Origin: Gemmatimonadaceae bacterium
Lineage (GTDB): Bacteria > Gemmatimonadota > Gemmatimonadetes > Gemmatimonadales > Gemmatimonadaceae
NCBI GenBank assembly: GCA_025451425.1
Contig: JANWKK010000177.1
Span: 1 to 6,324, forward strand
Direction: 5' to 3'
Length of the DNA: 6,324 nt
A model generated the notes under the pieces. It ran no database searches, was not told where the DNA came from, and was given only the letters and a program-made list of their open reading frames with translations. Positions within the stretch are counted from its first letter, which is position 1. Every line of letters begins with the position of its first letter. The position numbers and the translations under genes were made by a program. Positions 1 to 5,657 of this stretch are shown here, piece after piece.

Positions 1-1
1 C

Positions 2-265
2 GCGACCGTGCCGCCCTGGGCCGCGCGCGAGGAAGCCAACAACGGCCGCCATTCGCGCGGCAACAACTACATGGATCGAGCGACGCGCGCGTGTGAGAAC
101 TACATAAACGGCCGGCGCGGCTGGCACGCGACGCAAGTGGGTACGCCGACGCAGCACGGCGCGCGGCAGCTGGACGTTCCCGTCACCGTTCGTCGCAAAG
201 GTCGCAACGAAGAAACGGTCACGTGTCGGTACAGCACCTCGAACGGAAAGGTCTCCATTCACTAG
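2..265 (+). CDS. C-terminal part of an unrecognised protein (5' end outside window)
   Basis: The reading frame is open from base 2 to the TAG stop at 263-265, with no in-frame stop before it, so the true start most likely lies upstream of the window; the GTG at 8 is an ordinary Val codon. The visible 87 residues are polar and basic, with no membrane segment. Two cysteines sit in short motifs, RACENYI and VTCRYS, and the segment between them (LDVPVTVRRKGRNEE) reads like two beta strands joined by a charged turn. I do not recognise the family and assign no function. The frame is favoured because codon third positions are mostly G/C and the next gene follows on the same strand after 66 bases. 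That gap contains a strong hairpin. Confidence 0.6.
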   Translation, partial: ATVPPWAAREEANNGRHSRGNNYMDRATRACENYINGRRGWHATQVGTPTQHGARQLDVPVTVRRKGRNEETVTCRYSTSNGKVSIH

Positions 266-273
266 GGAGTGAC

Positions 274-330
274 CGATCACCTCGCGATGTGGTTGGGCTT
301 GATAGTCTGACCGCATCGCGAGGTGGATCG
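274..330 (+). promoter_or_regulatory. Hairpin masking the ribosome binding site of the downstream lipoprotein gene
   Basis: Arms 274-293 and 310-330 pair over about 20 bp, with one G-U pair (290/313), one bulged G (326) and a 16-nt loop at 294-309. The core is CACCTCGCGATG on the left and CATCGCGAGGTG on the right. The right arm contains the GAGGTGG that serves as Shine-Dalgarno sequence for the ATG at 332. If transcribed, the hairpin would hide the ribosome binding site. It could also end transcription of the upstream gene, although no T-run follows, or act as a DNA palindrome bound by a regulator. The pairing is visible; the role is inferred. Confidence 0.55.
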
Positions 331-331
331 T

Positions 332-1036
332 ATGGGGAAGTGGGCAGTCGGTATCTTGTTGATCGTCGGAGGAGCAGTCGTCGCGTGTAGCAGCGATGAC
401 GCAGCGAGCCCCGAGTGCGTGCACGCAGGCGTCGGCCCGGGTGCGGCCCCTGGAGTCGTGACGATGGCGCCGGGGCTCGATCTCCAGGTGCGCGACCCCT
501 TCGGCCGCGGACAGGCAATCGGTACCACCGCCGTCGTCCAACGATCGGATGGCTCACCCGCGGCGTCGAATGTTCAGGATACACTGAACATCCTGTCGGC
601 CTACAACGTCGACGGAACGTTCACCGTCACGCTGACACGCCAATACTATAAAGACGCGTCGATCTCGAACGTGGTCGTTCCGTTGACGAAACCCAGTGGG
701 TGTTCGGTGGTCACAACGAAAGTCCCAGTGACGCTCCAACTTGCCGACGGTGCCCCGCCAATCCGCGCGATGATAATCCTCGGCGCCGAGTTCCTCGATC
801 AGCCTGAGGCGCAGGCGAAGCTGCTGGCGTACTTCGACGCGAACCCTGACGCGTCTACCGCCGTGACCTGGCAAGTGAGCGACGCCACGTTAGCGTCCGT
901 CGACGCGAATGGTGTGGTGACGGCGAAGTGCACGAAGTCCGGCGGCACGGTGAAGGTGACCGCGACGTCAGTGGCGGCGCCGTCGATTACGAGCTCCGTA
1001 AACCTCGGCGTCGCACCAGCGTCGAGCTGCCCATAA
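332..1036 (+). CDS. Putative lipoprotein with a regulatory-like beta domain and a BIG2-like Ig domain
   Basis: This 234-residue protein starts at ATG 332, placed 5 bases after the SD GAGGTGG (320-326). A GTG three codons upstream (323) lies within the SD and is unlikely to be the start. Residues 1-19 form a lipoprotein signal: K3, a hydrophobic core and lipobox VVAC with C19 as the lipidation site, so the mature protein should be membrane-anchored on the outside of the inner membrane or in the outer membrane. Residues about 45-135 (LQVRDPFGRG... DGTFTVTLTRQYYKD) resemble carboxypeptidase-regulatory-like beta sandwiches that are common in such lipoproteins. Residues about 175-228 (VTWQVSDATLASVDANGVV, then VKVTATS) match the bacterial Ig-like BIG2 pattern. 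Cysteines at 29, 124, 200 and 233 could form disulfides. No catalytic motif is seen; an adhesive or structural envelope role is inference. Confidence 0.8.
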   Translation: MGKWAVGILLIVGGAVVACSSDDAASPECVHAGVGPGAAPGVVTMAPGLDLQVRDPFGRGQAIGTTAVVQRSDGSPAASNVQDTLNILSAYNVDGTFTVTLTRQYYKDASISNVVVPLTKPSGCSVVTTKVPVTLQLADGAPPIRAMIILGAEFLDQPEAQAKLLAYFDANPDASTAVTWQVSDATLASVDANGVVTAKCTKSGGTVKVTATSVAAPSITSSVNLGVAPASSCP

Positions 1037-1078
1037 CGAGTGAGCACCTAACACTTAGTGGAGTGTAACCGAGGCGTT

Positions 1079-1124
1079 GATAGCAGGAGCGGGCGACATT
1101 GGTGTGCCCGATAGCAGGAGCGGG
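1079..1124 (+). repeat. Direct repeat GATAGCAGGAGCGGG, two copies 31 bp apart
   Basis: The 15-mer occurs at 1079-1093 and 1110-1124. The second copy is the basal left arm of palindrome A; the first has no matching partner arm on the right. It may be a remnant of a partial duplication of the palindrome's edge, or an alternative pairing partner for 1221-1236. Confidence 0.7.
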
Positions 1125-1236
1125 GTCGCTCCGGGGCACTATGTCAACACTGCCATTGGCTCCTCGTACGGCCAGCGTCGTCGAAAGAATGGCAGTGTTG
1201 CCGATAGCTGCCCCTCCGGACCCCGCTCCTACTATC
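1110..1236 (-). repeat. Imperfect palindrome A, inverted copy of the 1379-1510 element
   Basis: The basal stem pairs 1110-1127 with 1219-1236 (18 positions, one C/A mismatch at 1115/1231). GGGGCA (1133-1138) pairs with TGCCCC (1209-1214), C1208 is bulged, and CTAT (1139-1142) pairs with ATAG (1204-1207). A GT/CCG internal loop follows, then CAACACTGCCATT (1145-1157) pairs with AATGGCAGTGTTG (1188-1200). The loop spans 1158-1187. Read on the minus strand, arm 1236 to 1187 aligns without gaps to 1381-1430 of element B with 8 differences in 50. That is why the strand is given as minus. Confidence 0.85.
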
Positions 1237-1378
1237 GCCATCCACGAGCTCGGATCTGCTGTTCTGGCAACAGAGATTTCGACGCGAGCGCGGACGTCAA
1301 GGCAACCTGTGGGTGGCACACGGTGACTCGGGACGCACCATGTCGTGAAGGCGTTGCGATCGCTTCAGCGGAGGTCGG

Positions 1379-1510
1379 GTGATCGCGGGCGGGGGTTCCG
1401 GAGGGGCAGCTATCGGCAATGCTGCCATTCGGTGTACGACGCCTAACGTGGCACGGAGCCAATGGCAGCATTGTCCATAGTGCCCCAGAGGAACCCCCGC
1501 CCGCGATCAC
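1379..1510 (+). repeat. Imperfect palindrome B, with a 21-bp perfect basal stem
   Basis: Bases 1379-1399 pair perfectly with 1490-1510. After a GGA/AGA internal loop, GGGGCA (1403-1408) pairs with TGCCCC (1481-1486), G1409 is bulged, and CTAT (1410-1413) pairs with ATAG (1477-1480). A CGG/TCC internal loop follows, then CAATGCTGCCATT (1417-1429) pairs with AATGGCAGCATTG (1461-1473). The 31-nt apex (1430-1460) holds ACGACGC, GCCTAACG and GGAGCC; ACGACGC and GGAGCC recur in the apex of copy A. No transposase, terminal target duplication or open frame is associated with it. Confidence 0.88.
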
Positions 1511-1543
1511 ACCACACAATCCACGAGCACCCTAGCACCCGCG

Positions 1544-2626
1544 TCATTTTCGATACAACGCCGCCCCGCGCTCATCGAGCCAATGGCGCCACTCTCTGTC
1601 CAGCGACGCCAGATCACTCCAACCGCGCGCCTTCAAGATTGGCTCCAGTGGTTTTCTCGAGATTTGGGCGTCGGCGAGCTCTCCGATCACCTCGGATCCC
1701 TCCCGGCTCAGGAATTTTCCGAGAGCAGCTGATTGCGCCGCGAACAATGCTGCACCTTCGAGTGCTCCCGACGCTCGAATCTCTTCTCTCGGTGAAGAAC
1801 GTCCTCTTGCGCCGCCCCGTCCCCCATAGCCTCCGCCCCCTCTCCCCATTCCCCCGCGACCCCGTCCATAACCTCCTTCATCGCCCGGACTTCTGGTCGG
1901 CTCTCCCGAGCTGCGTCCCTCGGCGAAGCGCTCGGGCGACATTGGTCGCTCCATCGTGAAGAAGTTCGCCAACGGAATCACGGTTTCGGGATATCTGTCG
2001 AGCGCACTCGTCATGCTGTCGACGGTTGCAGTATCGCCGGCGAGCAAGATCATGTCGTACGTCCACGCAGGGACGTACTCGTCGTCCACTTCACCGGCCA
2101 ATTCCACGAAGCGCGCTGGCTTGCCAGTCACTTTCGATACATGCGCCGCGAGCCAGGAGCGCAAGACCGGCCTAACGATTTCGCTCTCCATCGTTCGTCC
2201 ACCGAAAGACTGAGGCCGCTTTCGTTCCTCGTCTCGGAGCTTTGCGTCGGGTAGCAGCAACTCCACGACGGGACCGGTCGTTGCCGCGGGGACCGGCGCG
2301 GCGCCTCTTACAGGCCCCGCGGACGGCGGCGAGATTCGTCGAACGGTCGCGACGACGCGCGCGAGCGTGTCGTGCGGGAATGTGCGTCTGAACATGTCCG
2401 AGGTGCGCTCGAGCTCGGGCTGCAGCACGGCGATCTCACCCTTCGTGCGCGCAACCAGCTCATAGCCGTCGCCGTGCGCGACCCAGGTTGTCTCTCCACC
2501 GACCATACGCAAATCAGCGCGTACCCTCGCGAGGGCGACCGGATCGTTTTCTGGCGCGACATGGTGCGCACACGCGACGCCAACCAGCGCTGTCGTCACG
2601 AGCGCGCAGGTCCTGAGGTATCTCAT
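1544..2626 (-). CDS. Putative lipoprotein with Gly/Arg-rich tract; possibly a degenerate peptidase-like protein
   Basis: This 360-residue protein starts at ATG 2624-2626; no good SD is adjacent (a GGAGG lies about 19 bases upstream), and the start is chosen because it gives a proper signal. Residues 1-19 are a lipoprotein signal ending in GVAC (C19), so the protein is exported and lipid-anchored. Residues 30-100 and 145-235 are mixed alpha/beta. The stretch with VPAW (185-188) and the C-terminal block FLSREGSEVIGELADAQ ... LASLDREWRHWLDERG (305-354) resemble the layout of gluzincin-like (peptidase MA-type) lipoproteins, but no HExxH motif is present, so catalysis is not expected. Residues 251-276 are almost only Gly, Arg and Tyr (RGG-like), probably a flexible loop. 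It lies 88 bp after the kinase gene on the same strand and may share its transcript. Function unknown; the peptidase resemblance is by eye and weak. Confidence 0.7.
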   Translation of the reverse strand: MRYLRTCALVTTALVGVACAHHVAPENDPVALARVRADLRMVGGETTWVAHGDGYELVARTKGEIAVLQPELERTSDMFRRTFPHDTLARVVATVRRISPPSAGPVRGAAPVPAATTGPVVELLLPDAKLRDEERKRPQSFGGRTMESEIVRPVLRSWLAAHVSKVTGKPARFVELAGEVDDEYVPAWTYDMILLAGDTATVDSMTSALDRYPETVIPLANFFTMERPMSPERFAEGRSSGEPTRSPGDEGGYGRGRGGMGRGGGGYGGRGGARGRSSPREEIRASGALEGAALFAAQSAALGKFLSREGSEVIGELADAQISRKPLEPILKARGWSDLASLDREWRHWLDERGAALYRK

Positions 2627-2687
2627 ACTATATGAACAGCCAGCCCCTCCGATCCGTTTGTCCGCGTGGTTGCGAGGGGTGCTTGCC

Positions 2688-2710
2688 GCCCGTCGCCCGT
2701 CGCCCGTCGC
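2688..2710. repeat. Short tandem repeat, CGTCGCC about three times
   Basis: The 7-bp unit CGTCGCC occurs at 2691-2697 and 2698-2704, then a partial unit at 2705-2710, preceded by a partial GCC. It lies just after the stop of the kinase gene, in the 88-bp gap before the next gene of the same strand. It could vary in length by slippage. No role is evident. Confidence 0.7.
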
Positions 2711-2714
2711 TGGC

Positions 2715-4955
2715 TCAGTCCGTGTGATCGCGAAGACCGAGACGCCGCACTAGCGCCGCGTACCTCGCATCACCTCGTATCGTATCGAACGCCGTCTCGG
2801 CATTGATGGCAGTGATCCACGGGTCGAGCCCGCGCGACGCGCGATCGAGCCACTCGAATGCGAGATCGATGTTCCCGAGTCCGACGTGTGCCATGGCGAT
2901 GTGGAACGGAGCCGCCAATCCAGCGCCGTCCGGTTCCATCAGTCCGCGCAATATTTCGCGCGCCTGATCGCCGCGACCCGTCACCGCGTATCCGTTCGCC
3001 AGATGCGCCGCTGCACGAGGACCTCCCGTTGAAACGGCCCGCTCGAGCTCAAGAAGTGCCTCGCTAGGCCTGCCGAGCTGCAAGAGTGCCAGACCCAGAT
3101 ACATGCGTGCGAAGGCAAAATCGGGAGCGAGATCGACGGCGTTGCGGAAGCAGTCCATCGCCCTCTCAGGCTGCCGCATGCTCAAATACGTGCGCCCGGT
3201 CGTAAAGTGCGCTTCAGCGAGCAAGGGATCGACCGCGATTGCCTGCGTCAGCTCGCCTAACGATTCTTCGTAGCGACACTGTACCAGCAACGAAATGCCG
3301 TGCAAATGCCGAGCATCGACGTGACCGGGATCGAGCGCGAGAGCGTTTACATATTCCCTATCGGCGCCCCGAAAATCACGGTCGTAACACATCAGCACCT
3401 GGCCGAGTGCCCAGTGCGCATCGGCGAGCTTGGGGTCGAGCTCGACGGCGTGCTTCGCGAACCTTCGCCCGCGCTCGATGCCCTCCTGACTCACTTTGCT
3501 GCCCAACACCAGCTGCAACACGTGCGCGTCGGACAGCCAGGCATACGCGGCCGCGTACTCCGGATCGCGCGCGATGGCCTGCTCGAAGTAGACGATCGAG
3601 AGATCGAGATCGTTCGGCGTCCAGCGGCGTCGAATCGCGCGGCCCTTGAGAAACGCGTCGTACGCGACGAGGTCCTTGGTGGCCGGCCTAACGAGCGGCC
3701 CCGTGAGATGGATCTGGAGCGCGCGCACGACAGCCTGCGCGATATCTTCCTGGACGGCGAAGACGTCGATGAGCTTCCGATCATACGCTTCGGACCAGAC
3801 GACGTTCCCCTCGCTGTCGACGAGCTGCACGCGGACCTTGAGGCGTTCACCTGCTCGACGCACGCTCCCCTCGACGACGTTACGGACGGCGAGCCTCTTC
3901 GCGATCTCCTGAACGCTGAGTCCTTGCCCCTTGAGCGCGAATGCCGACGTGCGGCCGCAGACCGAGAGTTCGCGCACCTGGCTCAGCGCGCCGATCAACT
4001 CATCGGTGAGTCCGTCGCTGAAATGCTCGTTGTCAGGGTCGCCGCTCACGTTCACCATCGGCAACACCGCCACGGAGCGCGGGCGCTCGGCGACAGTCCG
4101 CGTCGCGACGTGTGCCGGGATCGTGTCGAGCGTTTGTAGAATCACCTCGGCGCTCTGAGGCCTGTCGGCGGGATCCTTCTCCAGGCAGCGCATCACCAAC
4201 GTCTCGAGCTCGCGCGGACATTCGGGACGATGCGACGATACGGACGCGGGTGTCTCCGTGATATGCGCTGCGATGAGCGCTTGCGCTGTGGGGCGCTCGA
4301 AGGGTGGACGACCGCTAATCATCTCATACGCGATGAGTCCGAACGCGTAGATGTCCGAGCGCTGGTCGGTCTCCGGGTCTCCCGCCGCCTGCTCGGGGGA
4401 CATGTACGCCGGCGTGCCGAGCGCGACGCCGACTGACGTTAGGCGGTCGCCGTCCTGCGTTGCGACCCGTAGTGCCTTCGCGACGCCGAAGTCGGTGACC
4501 ATCGCGTGGGCATCGGCGAGCAGAACGTTCTCCGGCTTGATGTCGCGGTGCACGACGCCTTTGCGGTGCGCATACGCGAGCGCCGAGGCGATCTCGCGCA
4601 GCAAGCGCACCGCTTCGGGAATTGGCAGCTTGCCCGATCGTGCGAGTCGTGCGCGCAGCGACTCGCCTTCAACGAGCGGCATCGTGAAGTAGGGAAGCCC
4701 GTCGCTCTCGCCCGCGGACAGGAGCGGAACGATGTGCGGGTGCTGCAAGCGCGCGGCGAGTGCAATCTCGCGTCGAAAGCGGTCGACCGAGACGCCGTAG
4801 GCAGCCTCCGGCGGTAGCACTTTCACGACCACTTGTCGGCCGAGCTCGCGGTCCGTTGCGACGAACACGCGCGACATGCCCCCACCACCAAGCTCACGCT
4901 CGAGCGTGTAGCCGGAGCCGAGAGATGCACTGAGCCTGATGTTGAGATCGGTCAT
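2715..4955 (-). CDS. Soluble Ser/Thr protein kinase fused to a TolB-like domain and TPR repeats
   Basis: This is a 746-residue protein from ATG 4953-4955, chosen because MTDLNIRL...YTLERELGGGGMSRV matches the usual N-terminus of these kinases. An upstream GTG (5021) or ATG (5009) would add 22 or 18 residues, and none of the three has a strong SD. Kinase domain about 16-276: Gly loop GGGGMSRV (23-30), Lys45, helix-C Glu63, HRDIKPEN (136-143, catalytic Asp138), DFG (155-157), SPE in place of APE (186-188), SDIYAFG (200-206). Thus it should be an active RD-type PknB-like kinase that phosphorylates Ser/Thr. Residues about 293-413 (SVAVLPMVNVSGD...HFSDGLTDELIGAL) are the TolB-like domain often found before TPRs in bacterial kinases and cyclases. 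Residues about 430-703 hold TPR-type helix pairs, with repeated AxAxxxLG and LDP signatures, for protein binding. No membrane helix is seen, so it is likely cytosolic. The substrate is unknown. Confidence 0.93.
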   Translation of the reverse strand: MTDLNIRLSASLGSGYTLERELGGGGMSRVFVATDRELGRQVVVKVLPPEAAYGVSVDRFRREIALAARLQHPHIVPLLSAGESDGLPYFTMPLVEGESLRARLARSGKLPIPEAVRLLREIASALAYAHRKGVVHRDIKPENVLLADAHAMVTDFGVAKALRVATQDGDRLTSVGVALGTPAYMSPEQAAGDPETDQRSDIYAFGLIAYEMISGRPPFERPTAQALIAAHITETPASVSSHRPECPRELETLVMRCLEKDPADRPQSAEVILQTLDTIPAHVATRTVAERPRSVAVLPMVNVSGDPDNEHFSDGLTDELIGALSQVRELSVCGRTSAFALKGQGLSVQEIAKRLAVRNVVEGSVRRAGERLKVRVQLVDSEGNVVWSEAYDRKLIDVFAVQEDIAQAVVRALQIHLTGPLVRPATKDLVAYDAFLKGRAIRRRWTPNDLDLSIVYFEQAIARDPEYAAAYAWLSDAHVLQLVLGSKVSQEGIERGRRFAKHAVELDPKLADAHWALGQVLMCYDRDFRGADREYVNALALDPGHVDARHLHGISLLVQCRYEESLGELTQAIAVDPLLAEAHFTTGRTYLSMRQPERAMDCFRNAVDLAPDFAFARMYLGLALLQLGRPSEALLELERAVSTGGPRAAAHLANGYAVTGRGDQAREILRGLMEPDGAGLAAPFHIAMAHVGLGNIDLAFEWLDRASRGLDPWITAINAETAFDTIRGDARYAALVRRLGLRDHTD

Positions 4956-5242
4956 CCGTCCGGGGCGAGAGGGAGGCGACTGCAACAATGTGCGCAACGG
5001 CAGAGACATGTCCACAGTCACGTGAGGTCATCGCGGAGCGCTCGCTCTCACCTGCCGGTGTCCCTGTCAGACGGGTACAACGTTTTCGGCTGCTGATCTC
5101 GTCGAGGAGTAATGTTCGTCTTCGGGCTTTCGTTTTGATGGTCGATATCTGAGTGGCTAGGCCAATATTGTCTGGCTAGTTGTTCAGGAGGGCGTTTTCG
5201 ACTACCATGTTGTTCTTGCTGATCTCGTGGTCGAGACGGCGA
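4956..5242. other. Intergenic region between the divergent kinase and tRNA genes
   Basis: About 290 bases with lower GC towards the tRNA, as expected of a promoter region. The first part may code if the kinase uses a start upstream of 4955. Two imperfect repeats are visible: TGCTGATCTCGT at 5091-5102 and 5217-5228, each preceded at a variable distance by CGTTTTCG (5081-5088, 5193-5200), and TGGCTAG at 5154-5160 and 5173-5179. An eight-codon frame after GAGGAG at 5104 (ATG 5113) is too short to support. No other gene was seen. Confidence 0.5.
5180..5208 (+). promoter_or_regulatory. Possible sigma-70-type promoter of the tRNA-Pro gene
   Basis: TTGTTC (5180-5185) and TACCAT (5203-5208) are separated by 17 bases, and the -10 box lies 34 bases before the mature tRNA. 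The match to the consensus is modest (3 of 6 and 4 of 6), so this is the best candidate by position rather than a firm call. Confidence 0.3.
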
Positions 5243-5316
5243 CGGGACGTAGCGCAGTCCGGTAGCGCACCTGAATGGGGTTCAGGGGGTCGCGGGTTCA
5301 AATCCCGCCGTCCCGA
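5243..5316 (+). tRNA. tRNA-Pro, anticodon GGG
   Basis: A full cloverleaf of 74 nt. Acceptor CGGGACG (5243-5249) pairs with CGTCCCG (5309-5315), with discriminator A5316. D stem GCGC/GCGC (5252-5255, 5265-5268). Anticodon stem CCTGA/TCAGG (5270-5274, 5282-5286) with loop ATGGGGT and anticodon GGG at 5277-5279, which reads CCC proline codons. Variable loop GGGTC. T stem GCGGG/CCCGC with loop TTCAAAT. The C1-G72 pair and A73 are typical of bacterial tRNA-Pro. CCA is not encoded (TTA follows), so it must be added by nucleotidyltransferase. Confidence 0.97.
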
Positions 5317-5342
5317 TTAATTGCGTGAGAGGCAACGACTTG

Positions 5343-5366
5343 CGGCGACTCCGGTCGCCGTTTGTC
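5343..5366 (+). terminator. Probable intrinsic terminator of the tRNA-Pro transcript
   Basis: CGGCGAC (5343-5349) and GTCGCCG (5354-5360) form a perfect 7-bp stem closed by TCCG, a UNCG-type stable tetraloop with a C-G closing pair, followed by TTTGTC. It starts 27 bases after the tRNA. The T-run is short, so strength is uncertain. Confidence 0.65.
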
Positions 5367-5383
5367 ATTCAGGGGGTCTCCAG

Positions 5384-5508
5384 AACTCATACCCCAAACC
5401 ACTCGCGCGTATGTCTCGATCCGGCAAGGGCTTTTAGCGCGGGGATCGACGGTCGCGCAATCGCCCTCGTTAGGCAAGGGTATGAGTTTCTGAATCGGGG
5501 TATGAGTT
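5384..5508. promoter_or_regulatory. Three-copy motif GGGTATGAGTT, possible regulator-binding sites
   Basis: AACTCATACCCC at 5384-5395 is the reverse complement of GGGGTATGAGTT at 5497-5508; GGGTATGAGTT also occurs at 5478-5488. The last two are direct repeats 20 bp apart, close to two helical turns. Copies 1 and 2 extend to an inverted repeat of about 15 bases (CAGAACTCATACCC versus CAGAAACTCATACCC on the other strand), with one inserted base. The cluster lies 150-270 bases before the permease start, a place where operators occur, but no regulator gene is adjacent to identify the binder. Confidence 0.4.
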
Positions 5509-5509
5509 G

Positions 5510-5531
5510 CGCCACACCATTCATGGTGGCG
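5510..5531. repeat. Small inverted repeat (hairpin)
   Basis: CGCC plus ACCAT on the left (5510-5520, with a 2-base bulge) pairs with ATGGTGGCG (5523-5531). There is no T-run after it. It lies directly after the third GGGTATGAGTT copy, so it may belong to the same regulatory block; no function can be assigned. Confidence 0.4.
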
Positions 5532-5657
5532 GCCGGAGTAGAAGCCCAACCGCTTGGCGTCAACTCTCGAATCAATAGGAGTGTCTCATCCACCTGAAGG
5601 CTTCGACCGAGCCCGCCGATCGGCTTGCACCGTCGAAGATCTCGAACCCCGTCCGCC

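Larger units (their letters stand above)
1037..1543. other. 507-bp non-coding spacer between convergent genes, holding two large palindromes
   Basis: No credible gene was found. The short open frames here run through the palindromes and give Gly/Ala/Pro-rich, mirror-like peptides. The content is a 15-bp duplicated block (1079-1093 and 1110-1124), palindrome A (1110-1236), about 140 bp with nothing recognisable except a small CTGTT/AACAG hairpin (1259-1273), and palindrome B (1379-1510). Both flanking genes end here, so a terminator role for the palindromes is possible, but neither has a T-run. Confidence 0.7.
5317..5657. other. 341-bp spacer between tRNA-Pro and the ABC permease gene
   Basis: No credible gene. 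It holds the tRNA terminator (5343-5366), an 11-base echo of the tRNA (5368-5378), three copies of GGGTATGAGTT (5384-5395 inverted; 5478-5488; 5497-5508), one GCCTAACG-type octamer (5468-5475) and a small hairpin (5510-5531). The last 100 bases before the permease start show no clear promoter or SD. Confidence 0.6.

Noticed and set aside
1379..1510. Integron attC site, because of the large imperfect palindrome with bulged bases and a GCCTAAC core
   Set aside because: In attC sites the RYYYAAC and GTTRRRY boxes pair near the ends of the palindrome. Here GCCTAAC lies in the apex, the ends are GTGATC/GATCAC, no second box pairs with it, and there is no cassette or integrase.
1077..1519. Open frames on both strands in the convergent spacer (1077-1382, 1099-1326, 987-1319, 1232-1519)
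   Set aside because: They run through the palindromes, give mirror-like low-complexity peptides, have no convincing start signals, and overlap each other on both strands.
1090..1946. 14-base match CGGGCGACATTGGT at 1090-1103 and 1933-1946
   Set aside because: The second copy is inside a coding sequence, and one match of this length in 6 kb of GC-rich DNA is not far from chance.
3300..4139. Long + strand frame of 279 residues inside the kinase gene
   Set aside because: It is antisense to the TolB-like and TPR region of a clearly recognisable protein; GC-rich genes often leave such open shadows.
5104..5139. Eight-codon leader peptide after GAGGAG (ATG 5113)
   Set aside because: The spacing to the ATG is too short, there is no downstream gene in range to control, and the peptide has no telling residues.
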